A stretch of DNA of 8,921 bases from JAQVSV01 sp041667045. GTDB lineage: Bacteria > Elusimicrobiota > Elusimicrobia > Elusimicrobiales > Elusimicrobiaceae. Positions 1-6,435 of this stretch are shown here, in pieces. Below the pieces are notes generated by a model. It made no database searches, was not told the DNA's origin, and saw only the letters and a program-made list of their open reading frames with translations. The stretch lies in NCBI GenBank assembly GCA_041667045.1, contig JBAYFS010000089.1, positions 1-8,921 of the forward strand, written 5' to 3'. The position numbers were made by a program, and so were the translations under genes. The first letter of the stretch is position 1. Each line of letters starts with the position of its first letter.

Positions 1-74
1 CGAAAAGCAATAAATCTGAAGATAGAAGCAGAGTCGGAAAAGTTGTAAACTAGGTTAAACGCAGTCGGAGTCGT

Positions 75-2126
75 CTATTCAAAAATGCTGTAAAACTCCA
101 AAAAGGTCAAAAGACTTACAGTCAGATAAACATATCTTGGCACATTCCATGCGCTTTGCCAGTCTTTGAATGCCAAGGCAAAGACTGAATTGGATTCCAA
201 TTGTTTCCTCTCAAATGTAATACCTGAAACTGTCCATTGTGCAAGGGAAAGAACAGTTCTTCCGGCCTGAACCCGTGGCAAAAACTGGAAATTGTAGGCC
301 GGGCCCCAACTGAAATTTGTGAAACCAGCCGTGGGAACAGCCCCCGCATCGCATAGAAATCTGCAAATGTGCGGCGCATCGTAGGTGTTAAGCATATGCT
401 TGTTCGAAATTATCACCGCTTCATCACGCTTGCTCCAGCGCAGGTAAAACCGACCGTGTTTTACCCCTACACACAATTCATTTAGAGGAATAACCTTATC
501 TGGCGCAGTATTAGCCGAAACACCTAACGCGATTTCATATTCGCCCGTGGCGGGACGAACCGCCACATTACCAGCCCGGAATCTGCGCGGCAAATATACA
601 AGTTCGGCGTGAATTTTGTCAGGCAAATACTGTTTTTCAATATCGGCTATAGCCTTTAAAGTATCCAAGGCGGACGTACCCATCAAATATGCAAAACGCC
701 CCAGCATCTTGCCAGCAGAACCTGCACCGACATTAGGCCCTATAACAATTTTGAAATTTCCGGCATCAATATCCTGCTTGGTTTTTGCGGCAACCAGCAC
801 ACACACATCCAGCGATACCGGAGCGGTTTTAATGTCAGGCGTGTATGTTTTAAGCTGGTCTATTGTGGAATCTGTAAGCTCAACCACGGTACGTTTGTCT
901 CGCAATGCTTCTGTCGCCAATTTTAGCAAAACATGATTACGAAGCGGTGCCTGTGCGTTGTTCCCGAACTCTCTGCCGGTATACTCCGACGGTATGCCAA
1001 GCCCGAAATTCGGGTCGAGCAGTTCCAAAACTGATACTTCCCGGCCTATTCCGTAGCGGTTTTCAAATTTATTTTTATATGCGGCAAGTGGTTCAAGCCC
1101 GTCAGGAAATGGCGACAGTTTCAGCATCAGTTCTGCCGCACGTGCGGTTTCTTCGCCAATTTTGGAAGATATTACCGAGCAATCAAACTTTCGCCCGCAG
1201 TCAACCTGCACAGCAGGATGAGCGGAAGCCCCCGCCAACGTCTCCGCAATAACCTTGGCCTGCCGATAGGCAGATATCCGTTGAGGAAATGAACCGGAAT
1301 CGCATTGTTTGATTATGTTTTGCAATTCCGTCAGCTTGTTTTTCATTTCAGCCGCTGATGAAATTTTGCTAAGGATATCAAGAACATATTCGGCGGGATT
1401 AGGCACGGTCAACGGGGGGCGCAGATTAGTTAGCAGTATGGTTTGCTCAAGCAGGGAGTTTAACAGTTGCTCAATTTTGCCCTCATCTGCTTCGGGTATA
1501 ACGGCAAGAAGTTTAGCGCAAAGTTCGCTATAAACAATTGGTTTTGCGGCAAATTCCATAATTTTCTGAACCGCTTTTGTTGCGCGGATAGAAACCCGGG
1601 GTTCGGTTTCGGCTTTGTCAGAAGATAGCCGCTCCTGCAAATACAGTCGTTCACCACGAATAAAGATAGTCGGATTAACCGAGATGTGCAATTGCTCAAG
1701 AACTTCAGGTTGAGCTTCCAGCTTGTTTACGAATTTTAAAAGCCAGCCCATGTCCGGCCTTGTATGGGTTTGCGGTTCTTCGGCGGCAATTGCCAAATCG
1801 GTTGTCTCGCCAAACTTTGCCATTGCTACACCCGCGAATAGCCCGTAGGGTGTGGGGCGTGTGGACATACGGATAAGATACCGCAGCAGTTTGCTTTGGT
1901 CTTTATTTATCTCTTTTGCGCTGGAATTATTACGGTCAAACGCATCGGCAAGGCTCATGCTGCCGACTGTAATGGCATACTTTATTTTATCTTCAAATTG
2001 ATGGTAGTTGATTGGACAATTCAGCGTGTTATAGAATTCAACTGGTAACAGCGGCACACGCACAGCGACTTGCTCAAGCGGTTTGTAATAAAGTTTTTTG
2101 CGTGATGGGGTGCGCGTGAGTTCCAT
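75..2126 (-). CDS. LanB-type lantibiotic dehydratase, glutamylation domain only, truncated
   Basis: Class I lanthipeptide dehydratases use glutamyl-tRNA to glutamylate Ser/Thr of a precursor and then eliminate glutamate to give Dha/Dhb. From the Met at 2126 (683 residues) the family signature RMSTRPTPYGLFAGV lies at about 86-100; its two arginines, four apart (86, 90), match the essential pair known in NisB (83, 87). Further family segments are LDPNFGLG (about 370), GPNVGAGSAGKMLGRFAYL (about 463), AELVYLPRR (about 507), HMLNTYDAPHICRFL (about 577) and WNVPRYVYL (about 660-668). The protein then runs 15 unrelated residues to a TAG stop. The usual end of the glutamylation domain and the roughly 300-residue elimination domain (SpaB_C type) are missing; NisB is about 990 residues. 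The Met at 2171 would add 15 residues and overlap lanC by 41 bases. I prefer 2126, four bases after the lanC stop, although neither start has a clear ribosome site. It is last of four co-directed genes. It may be a pseudogene, a split LanB, or an assembly error. Confidence 0.87.
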   Translation of the reverse strand: MELTRTPSRKKLYYKPLEQVAVRVPLLPVEFYNTLNCPINYHQFEDKIKYAITVGSMSLADAFDRNNSSAKEINKDQSKLLRYLIRMSTRPTPYGLFAGVAMAKFGETTDLAIAAEEPQTHTRPDMGWLLKFVNKLEAQPEVLEQLHISVNPTIFIRGERLYLQERLSSDKAETEPRVSIRATKAVQKIMEFAAKPIVYSELCAKLLAVIPEADEGKIEQLLNSLLEQTILLTNLRPPLTVPNPAEYVLDILSKISSAAEMKNKLTELQNIIKQCDSGSFPQRISAYRQAKVIAETLAGASAHPAVQVDCGRKFDCSVISSKIGEETARAAELMLKLSPFPDGLEPLAAYKNKFENRYGIGREVSVLELLDPNFGLGIPSEYTGREFGNNAQAPLRNHVLLKLATEALRDKRTVVELTDSTIDQLKTYTPDIKTAPVSLDVCVLVAAKTKQDIDAGNFKIVIGPNVGAGSAGKMLGRFAYLMGTSALDTLKAIADIEKQYLPDKIHAELVYLPRRFRAGNVAVRPATGEYEIALGVSANTAPDKVIPLNELCVGVKHGRFYLRWSKRDEAVIISNKHMLNTYDAPHICRFLCDAGAVPTAGFTNFSWGPAYNFQFLPRVQAGRTVLSLAQWTVSGITFERKQLESNSVFALAFKDWQSAWNVPRYVYLTVSLLTFLEFYSIFE

Positions 2127-2130
2127 AAGG

Positions 2131-3507
2131 TCAGGACAGCATAAAAATCTGGTCCCACTTTGGTTCAACATCGGTACAGGCAGAAAGTAATGCGAGTATT
2201 ACGCCCGGTGCACCGTCAAGCAGGCCCGGCTGGTCTATTGCCTTGCCCTCTGCTTCGTACGACTGGAACCCCAGCAGCGTGTCCGGCTTGTAATATTTTT
2301 CAAGCAGCAGTTTTACCAAAGCGCGCGCTTCGTCGGCGAATTCTTCAAGGCCGGTGTAATTGTAAAACCGCAACGCTATCTGCAATTGTCCCGCGAACCC
2401 GTGGCATAACCCAGGGTTGAATAACTTGCGTTCAGATATCGGTCGCGCTAATACGGAACGCATTATGGCTATGGCCTTATCTTTATAATTCTGGTCGTTT
2501 AACGCAACGCCCGCATGCCACAACGCCACGGCAACACCCGACGGTCCGTAGCACCAGCCAGTGTGTGTGGTGTGCAATCCTTCGGTAGTTTCAACATACT
2601 TGGGCGCGGTACTCGTGCCGAGGTTTTTTACGGCTATCGCGGAGGGCCAGTTCATGCCGTATTTATCGTCAAGCCGGTGCGACAATAACCAATCGGCTAT
2701 TTTGCGTATGGCGGCTTCCTGCCCGTCAACGCAAACGCCGTGAATCTTCGCCAGCGATAAAGCCGCCAAAGGCCCCGGTATCCCATGCGCCATCCCGCAG
2801 TTCAAACTGCCGTTGGGATACATTTCCTTCATGCTTTCGCCGGGTGAAAGTTCGGGCGGAGTGAACCATCGGGGAACCCCGTTGCGATCTTCCGACAAAT
2901 GCACCAGACACTTTAAAACTTGCGCCAATACCGAACGCAGGTCTGGATTGTCTTTTCGCTCAATTAAATACCGCGCCATCCCGCTTAAACCGGATATTAC
3001 ATCCCATACGTCTACAGAAAAGTAATTTGCCTCTGGTAAAAATTGATCGCATTGCCTTGCCATTTTTGCAACTAATGCCTGGTCCAAGGAAGTTAGTAGT
3101 TTCTTATATCGTGTGCCATCATTTGATAAGTAAAGTGTCGTATAAGCGAAACCAAATATTCCTGCATGCAACCCGAATTCTTGGCAGTAAAACAAATTTT
3201 CACTGGCGCGCTTCAAAGCGACATGGGCATGTCTATCCCAACCGTCTTTTGGCATACATAAGTTCATCTGTCCAAACAACAATGCCAAGCCGGAGTCGCC
3301 TTGCGCTATGCCCAATGGATGCCAGTATGCATTTTCAGGATGGGTAACTTGTTTTTTTGAACTAACAAATGCAATCCTCAATATGGCATCGCTTGATAAT
3401 CGTAATGCCGTATTTCGTACTGTTATGGCTACAGCCTCCTTATCCTTTGCTGAAACAATCTGCCACATGGTTTCAGTTATTTGCGGTAATGGCATTCCGT
3501 GGCTCAT
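2131..3507 (-). CDS. LanC-like lanthionine synthetase (cyclase)
   Basis: A 458-residue zinc enzyme of the LanC family, which adds Cys thiols to dehydrated Ser/Thr to close lanthionine or methyllanthionine rings in the cytoplasm. The alpha-toroid Gly-rich repeats are visible: GIAQGDSGLALLF (66-78), GLHAGIFGFAY (112-122), DVISGLSG (169-176), LNCGMAHGIPG (235-245), GWCYGPSGVA (317-326), GLCHGFAG (366-373) and LLDGAPGV (429-436). By family comparison Cys319, Cys368 and His369 are the zinc ligands. Asp169 and His241 match the catalytic Asp and His described for NisC. It is slightly longer than NisC (418) with no missing motif, so it looks fully active. Its ATG overlaps the stop of the upstream secreted-protein gene as ATGA and has no good ribosome site, which suggests translational coupling. 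The dehydratase gene follows immediately. The intact cyclase argues that a lanthionine substrate is encoded nearby. Confidence 0.95.
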   Translation of the reverse strand: MSHGMPLPQITETMWQIVSAKDKEAVAITVRNTALRLSSDAILRIAFVSSKKQVTHPENAYWHPLGIAQGDSGLALLFGQMNLCMPKDGWDRHAHVALKRASENLFYCQEFGLHAGIFGFAYTTLYLSNDGTRYKKLLTSLDQALVAKMARQCDQFLPEANYFSVDVWDVISGLSGMARYLIERKDNPDLRSVLAQVLKCLVHLSEDRNGVPRWFTPPELSPGESMKEMYPNGSLNCGMAHGIPGPLAALSLAKIHGVCVDGQEAAIRKIADWLLSHRLDDKYGMNWPSAIAVKNLGTSTAPKYVETTEGLHTTHTGWCYGPSGVAVALWHAGVALNDQNYKDKAIAIMRSVLARPISERKLFNPGLCHGFAGQLQIALRFYNYTGLEEFADEARALVKLLLEKYYKPDTLLGFQSYEAEGKAIDQPGLLDGAPGVILALLSACTDVEPKWDQIFMLS

Positions 3508-4595
3508 TCCGTGAAATTAAGATTTATAGGATGTTTTTGGTATGTATTTGTATCAGATGCCATAGTTAGCGGTTGGATTTTATCACTAGCGCGCAAACTC
3601 CAATTCCCCAGCCATAAGTCGCCAAATCCTGAAAATGTTACACCGAAAGTCAGTGTATTGCAATTATCCTGCAAATCCATGAGTACCGAGTATTTGGTCC
3701 AGCCCGTGGCTACTTCGCTTGGCGTTTGGGCAAGTGTGTTGGCGAGTGTTTGATAATTATAGACCCCGCACCCAGATATAAATAATACAGCCACGCCTGC
3801 AACTTTTTCTGTTTTCGCATAGACCGACAATTCCGTCCTAGAACTACTATATTTTTCCGCAGGAATTGTCTTAATCAATTCGGCAGGTTCGTATAGCATT
3901 GCTGTTGAACGAAAATTTATTACTTTGCGTTCCTGATTATTTAAGGTGGCTGTGTTAATTGACAGCGAAAACTGGTCCGATTTAACATGATTGATGTTGT
4001 CGTTGATAACAAAATCTCCATTTTCGTTTTCAAAAGTTATTGGAAGAACATATGAAGATGGCGTAAGCTGATTGTGTCTTTGCCAAAAATGTTTTTTTAC
4101 TTTGCTAAAAGATGCCTCCCGAACCCAGACTTTGCCTGTTCCGGTCAGATACCAACCGAATAAAATTTCAGTGCTGCCTTCGGGTATATCTAAAACTAAC
4201 GTATACTTGTGCCACGATGTTGTGCCGGTAATGGGTTTATAGGCGATATTGCTAAGCGCCATAACTCTATTGCCATTGTATGCCCGCAACCAAAGCCCTG
4301 TATTGTTTGCCACGTTTTCCGACTTAATGTAGGCGGAGAATTCCACGCGCGCGGCAAGGTATTCGCTTGCTTTTATTTCTTGAGTAACGGCGGTATACTC
4401 ACCATATTGCGCCGAAGTGGATTTCAGCAATAACACTCTATGCTGTTGACCGTCTATAGTTGTTGTTTCAATCCCAAGCGCATATGCGGCAGGTTTGCCC
4501 GCAGACATGCGCCATCCTTTCGGCGCTAAAATGTCAGCAGCATTTGCGGAACAGCAAAAAGTTACATACGCAAGAACTGCAAATAATGTCTTCAT
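3504..4595 (-). CDS. Secreted protein with two carbohydrate-binding-like beta-sandwich modules
   Basis: A 363-residue exported protein of unknown exact role. Residues 1-19 form a signal peptide (Lys at 2, hydrophobic core, cleavage likely after SANA). Two related modules follow. Module 1 (about 22-165) ends in GTTSWHKYTLVLDIPEG plus ILFGWYLTGTGKVWVREASF (144-163). Module 2 (about 184-336) ends in the related VATGWTKYSVLMDL and LTFGVTFSGFGDLWLGNWSL. The pattern GW-x-KY-x-x-x-LD, then FG-x-x-x-SG-x-G-x-(V/L)W, resembles the C-terminal strands of jelly-roll carbohydrate-binding modules (CBM4/9-like); this is a pattern match, not a proven fold. Module 2 holds two Cys (276, 312) that could form a disulfide. 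Start choice is supported by GGGAGAGG at 4601-4608, five bases before the ATG. It sits between the precursor-like membrane protein and lanC, overlapping lanC by four bases. It looks more AT-rich than its neighbours. A periplasmic or surface partner of the modified protein is an inference. Confidence 0.8.
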   Translation of the reverse strand: MKTLFAVLAYVTFCCSANAADILAPKGWRMSAGKPAAYALGIETTTIDGQQHRVLLLKSTSAQYGEYTAVTQEIKASEYLAARVEFSAYIKSENVANNTGLWLRAYNGNRVMALSNIAYKPITGTTSWHKYTLVLDIPEGSTEILFGWYLTGTGKVWVREASFSKVKKHFWQRHNQLTPSSYVLPITFENENGDFVINDNINHVKSDQFSLSINTATLNNQERKVINFRSTAMLYEPAELIKTIPAEKYSSSRTELSVYAKTEKVAGVAVLFISGCGVYNYQTLANTLAQTPSEVATGWTKYSVLMDLQDNCNTLTFGVTFSGFGDLWLGNWSLRASDKIQPLTMASDTNTYQKHPINLNFTE

Positions 4596-4625
4596 TCAAT
4601 CCTCTCCCACATCCCTAGCGTATAA

Positions 4626-5864
4626 TCACGCATGGTTCCCGTCCGGCTGCGGACATACTAATGAGCAAACACCTCCGTGTGCATCACATGTCCCCTCGCA
4701 TGTTTTCCCATACGCAGTGCCACAGCCAAAGCTATGGCATACTTCCCCGACACAAGATTTCGTGGCGCACGCAGGAACATTGTCCCATGTCTTAACTTTG
4801 GCGTTAACACAATCGGTACCTAACTTTTGCTCAGTAAATCGGATATCCAAATCGAATTCGTCGATTTGCGGCGCGGCGGGTTTCGCTTTTCCCAGCAGCT
4901 TCTTTGCTCCGTAAGCCAAGCCGCCAAGCACTAATACTCCGCCGGCTATCAGCATTCCGGTTTTACTTTGTTTTTCGGGTTGTTCGCCCGGGGCCGTCTG
5001 TTTCGCCAACGGCGGCACGGATATCGCTTTTTTTGCATTCGGCGTTTGCGTGGTGTACGCATACGGGGCTAGTTTCGCCACGTTTTTATTGCTTGTTCCC
5101 GTTTTAGCGAATACCGTTTCAACATCCCCTTTCGTTTTATTGCCGTCGAAAAATTCGCTCCAATTCCCGCTTTTTTGATATTTGGGCAAGTCCGTGTCCA
5201 ATTTGCTGACAACCGCGCTTTCGGTTTGAGCATGTTCCGCTTCGGCTTGTTTTTCCGTCATTTGCCCGGCTGGTTTTGTTTCACCCCAAACTGCCGCATA
5301 CAATTCGCGTTCCTTCGCGGTTTGTGAAGGTTTGGCGGACAGTTCGGTTTTTAAACCGTTTAAAAAAGTTTCGCCATCAGACGCTTTTTGCGTGCGTTCT
5401 TTCGCGGACAGCTGCTGCCACGTTTCGGCGGTGTATACGTTGTTGCTATATTTACTTAGGTAACTTAAATATTTAAAGTAGGTGGCGTATCCGGGGTCGT
5501 TGAATTTTACATCAGTCGTTTCGGCGGAAGCTTGCGCGGTGCCCCACACTGCAGCGAAAAGTTCTATTTCCTGCTCCGGCAGCACCAACTTTGCCAGCAG
5601 GTCTTTCTTTACCTTATTAAGGTAAGCTTCGCCGTCGGAAACTAATTTTTCGCGTTCGCCTGCGGTAAGCTGAGCCCATTTTGCGGGCGTTTGCGCGGGC
5701 TGGCTATGCGCGGCGAGGTAGGTTTCGTATTTAAAGTATTCAATGTGCCGGGCGTCGTCAAAAACTATAATGCCGGAATCTGAAGGTTTGCCTTGCGCAA
5801 ATACCACCCGCCATAAACAAAAAATGGAAAAGCATACCACAAATCCGAGAAGAACTCGTTTCAT
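4626..5864 (-). CDS. Membrane-anchored protein with C-terminal lanthipeptide-precursor-like tail
   Basis: A 412-residue protein I do not recognise as a whole. In order: a signal peptide (1-24, basic start, hydrophobic core, VFAQ end); two gap-free 74-residue repeats (35-108, 121-194); a polar Lys/Glu/Thr/Pro-rich spacer (195-302); a Gly-rich transmembrane helix (about 304-321) followed by KKLLGKAK; then APQIDEFDLDIRFTEQKL (331-348) and a Cys-rich tail (349-412). By the positive-inside rule the helix acts as a stop-transfer anchor, leaving the repeats outside and the tail in the cytoplasm, where LanB and LanC act. FDLDI (337-341) matches the FNLD/FDLD leader box of class I LanA peptides (nisin, subtilin). 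The tail has nine Cys and nine Ser/Thr. AAGGGGG at 5871-5877 supports the start. It heads an operon with lanC and lanB. Normal LanA peptides are about 50-70 residues, so this is an apparent fusion. Alternatively the tail could be a disulfide-rich or metal-binding domain. Confidence 0.85.
   Translation of the reverse strand: MKRVLLGFVVCFSIFCLWRVVFAQGKPSDSGIIVFDDARHIEYFKYETYLAAHSQPAQTPAKWAQLTAGEREKLVSDGEAYLNKVKKDLLAKLVLPEQEIELFAAVWGTAQASAETTDVKFNDPGYATYFKYLSYLSKYSNNVYTAETWQQLSAKERTQKASDGETFLNGLKTELSAKPSQTAKERELYAAVWGETKPAGQMTEKQAEAEHAQTESAVVSKLDTDLPKYQKSGNWSEFFDGNKTKGDVETVFAKTGTSNKNVAKLAPYAYTTQTPNAKKAISVPPLAKQTAPGEQPEKQSKTGMLIAGGVLVLGGLAYGAKKLLGKAKPAAPQIDEFDLDIRFTEQKLGTDCVNAKVKTWDNVPACATKSCVGEVCHSFGCGTAYGKTCEGTCDAHGGVCSLVCPQPDGNHA
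4629..4868 (-). other. Embedded LanA-like leader box and nine-Cys core
   Basis: This is the 80-residue C-terminal segment (333-412) of the 412-residue membrane protein. The leader-like part carries the FDLDI box at 337-341, close to FDLDV in subtilin and FNLDL in nisin leaders, followed by charged residues. The putative core (349-412) has Cys at 352, 366, 371, 376, 381, 389, 393, 400 and 404, and Ser/Thr at 350, 359, 368, 370, 378, 383, 388, 392 and 401. Several sit next to each other (SC 370-371, TC 388-389, TC 392-393, CS 400-401), and there are many Gly. The exact leader/core border is a guess. There is no double-Gly or Pro-Arg cleavage site at the expected place. Precursor identity rests on the leader box, the Cys/Ser/Thr balance and the downstream lanC and lanB. 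Confidence 0.65.
5283..5504 (-). repeat. Protein repeat unit 2 (74 residues) in the membrane-anchored protein
   Basis: Residues 121-194 of the 412-residue protein, the second copy of the tandem domain after a 12-residue linker. It begins FNDPGYATYFKY and ends ELYAAVWG. The divergence from unit 1 at protein level points to an old duplication under constraint rather than a recent DNA repeat. Confidence 0.85.
5541..5762 (-). repeat. Protein repeat unit 1 (74 residues) in the membrane-anchored protein
   Basis: Residues 35-108 of the 412-residue protein. It aligns without gaps to repeat unit 2, with 34 of 74 positions identical by my count. Shared landmarks are YFKY-x-x-YL, W-x-QL-x-A-x-ER, SDGE-x-x-LN and E-x-EL-x-AAVWG. 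It is predicted largely helical and lies on the exported side of the membrane. I do not recognise the domain. Confidence 0.85.
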
Positions 5865-5898
5865 CGAACGCCCCCTTGATCACACCGTCAATAAAAAC

Positions 5899-5927
5899 AT
5901 CGTAACAAAAGGAAAACAAAAAAGCAA
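5899..5927 (-). promoter_or_regulatory. Possible sigma-70 promoter of the lanthipeptide operon
   Basis: On the minus strand TTGCTT (5922-5927) and TACGAT (5899-5904) are 17 bases apart, with a T-rich spacer. The -10 matches four of six consensus bases and the -35 three of six. Transcription would start near 5892, giving a leader of about 28 bases that contains AAGGGGG at 5871-5877, six bases before the ATG at 5864. It is a weak match, but it is in the right place ahead of the first gene. Confidence 0.35.
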
Positions 5928-5939
5928 TTTCTAACGGTG

Positions 5940-6181
5940 ATGAGAACGCTTACAGTCGAACTGGTCAGCTCCGGCATTGAGCGGGTTTATAACCATGTGA
6001 CGGTCGAGTTCGGCGGGTACACCTGCGTCGCCGAGCACGCCACCATGGGCGATGGCTCGCAAATTAGGGGATGGGGAGCATTATTACATGGTTGCGCACC
6101 ACCGGAACGGGCGTTTGCCCCAACGGCAGCAGCGGGTGCTATAGCGGCACGTACTACCTCATCGTCAAACGGGGCTGGTGA
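5940..6181 (+). pseudogene. Frameshifted phage-like small gene of unknown function
   Basis: An ATG at 5940 (a GTG at 5937 is possible) opens a frame reading MRTLTVELVSSGIERVYNHV and then VEFGGYTCVAEHATMGDGSQ. Past the G-rich stretch 6067-6076 (two runs of four G) the sensible reading moves to another frame: TWLRTTGTGVCPNGSSGCYS, then GTYYLIVKRGW and TGA at 6179-6181. Adding one G in that stretch joins the parts into about 80 residues, ending just before the next gene at 6184. Left as is, the first frame runs on to 6230 as low-complexity Ala/Arg/Asn-rich sequence and overlaps the next gene, which is unlike a real C terminus. I do not recognise the family; its place before lysis-type genes suggests a phage structural or host-interaction protein. 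It could equally be a single-base sequencing error. The 319 bases between 5864 and 6184 hold this gene and the lan promoter region. Confidence 0.5.
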
Positions 6182-6183
6182 TT

Positions 6184-6435
6184 ATGGAAAACATCGAAAA
6201 AGAAATAATCGACAGGCTGGCAAGGATTGAAGCCAAGCAGGACGCGCACCTCGCTACTTGCGAACAGGACCGCGAACGCATCACTAAACTGGAACACACA
6301 GTAAACGGCAACGGGCAAATCGGGCTCGCCGAGGAACTGCGCGCCCTGAAAACTAAAATCTCATGGATAGTCGGCGGCGTGACAGTGACGGTCAACGCGT
6401 TATTCCAGCTCGCGCTTAAATGGAGCGGCAAATGA
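6184..6435 (+). CDS. Small coiled-coil and single-helix membrane protein, holin-like position
   Basis: An 83-residue protein. Residues 1-40 are strongly charged and heptad-like (MENIEKEIIDRLARIEAKQD and on), predicted as a coiled coil. Residues about 59-77 (KISWIVGGVTVTVNALFQLA) form a single transmembrane helix, followed by LKWSGK. Size, layout and position directly before a cell-wall peptidase are those of small phage lysis-module membrane proteins (XhlA/holin-accessory-like); holin function is an inference from context. I start at ATG 6184, with GGGG about nine bases upstream, rather than at GTG 6178, which would overlap the previous stop. The stop overlaps the next start as ATGA (6432-6435), so the two are coupled. 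Confidence 0.75.
   Translation: MENIEKEIIDRLARIEAKQDAHLATCEQDRERITKLEHTVNGNGQIGLAEELRALKTKISWIVGGVTVTVNALFQLALKWSGK

Noticed and set aside
1..74. Readthrough of the dehydratase TAG stop, or a single frameshift restoring the family sequence
   Set aside because: The post-stop frame is open only to the window edge and shows no family motif; the two other frames have several stops. There is too little sequence to support recoding.
4629..4820. Cys-rich tail as a zinc-finger or ferredoxin-like domain
   Set aside because: Cys spacing (14, 5, 5, 5, 8, 4, 7, 4) does not follow a CxxC pair pattern, and the FDLDI box with lanC/lanB neighbours fits a precursor better. It is kept as an alternative, not a call.
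4626..4955. Independent short LanA gene starting at the internal Met at 4955 (residue 304)
   Set aside because: No clear ribosome site precedes it, it would begin with the transmembrane helix, and the upstream frame is continuous with a signal peptide and strong ribosome site. It cannot be fully excluded.
5865..5945. Imperfect inverted repeat around TGATCACACCGT (5877-5888) and ACGGTGATGA (5934-5943)
   Set aside because: Pairing is broken by mismatches and the arms are 45 bases apart, one of them overlapping a start codon; too weak to call an operator.
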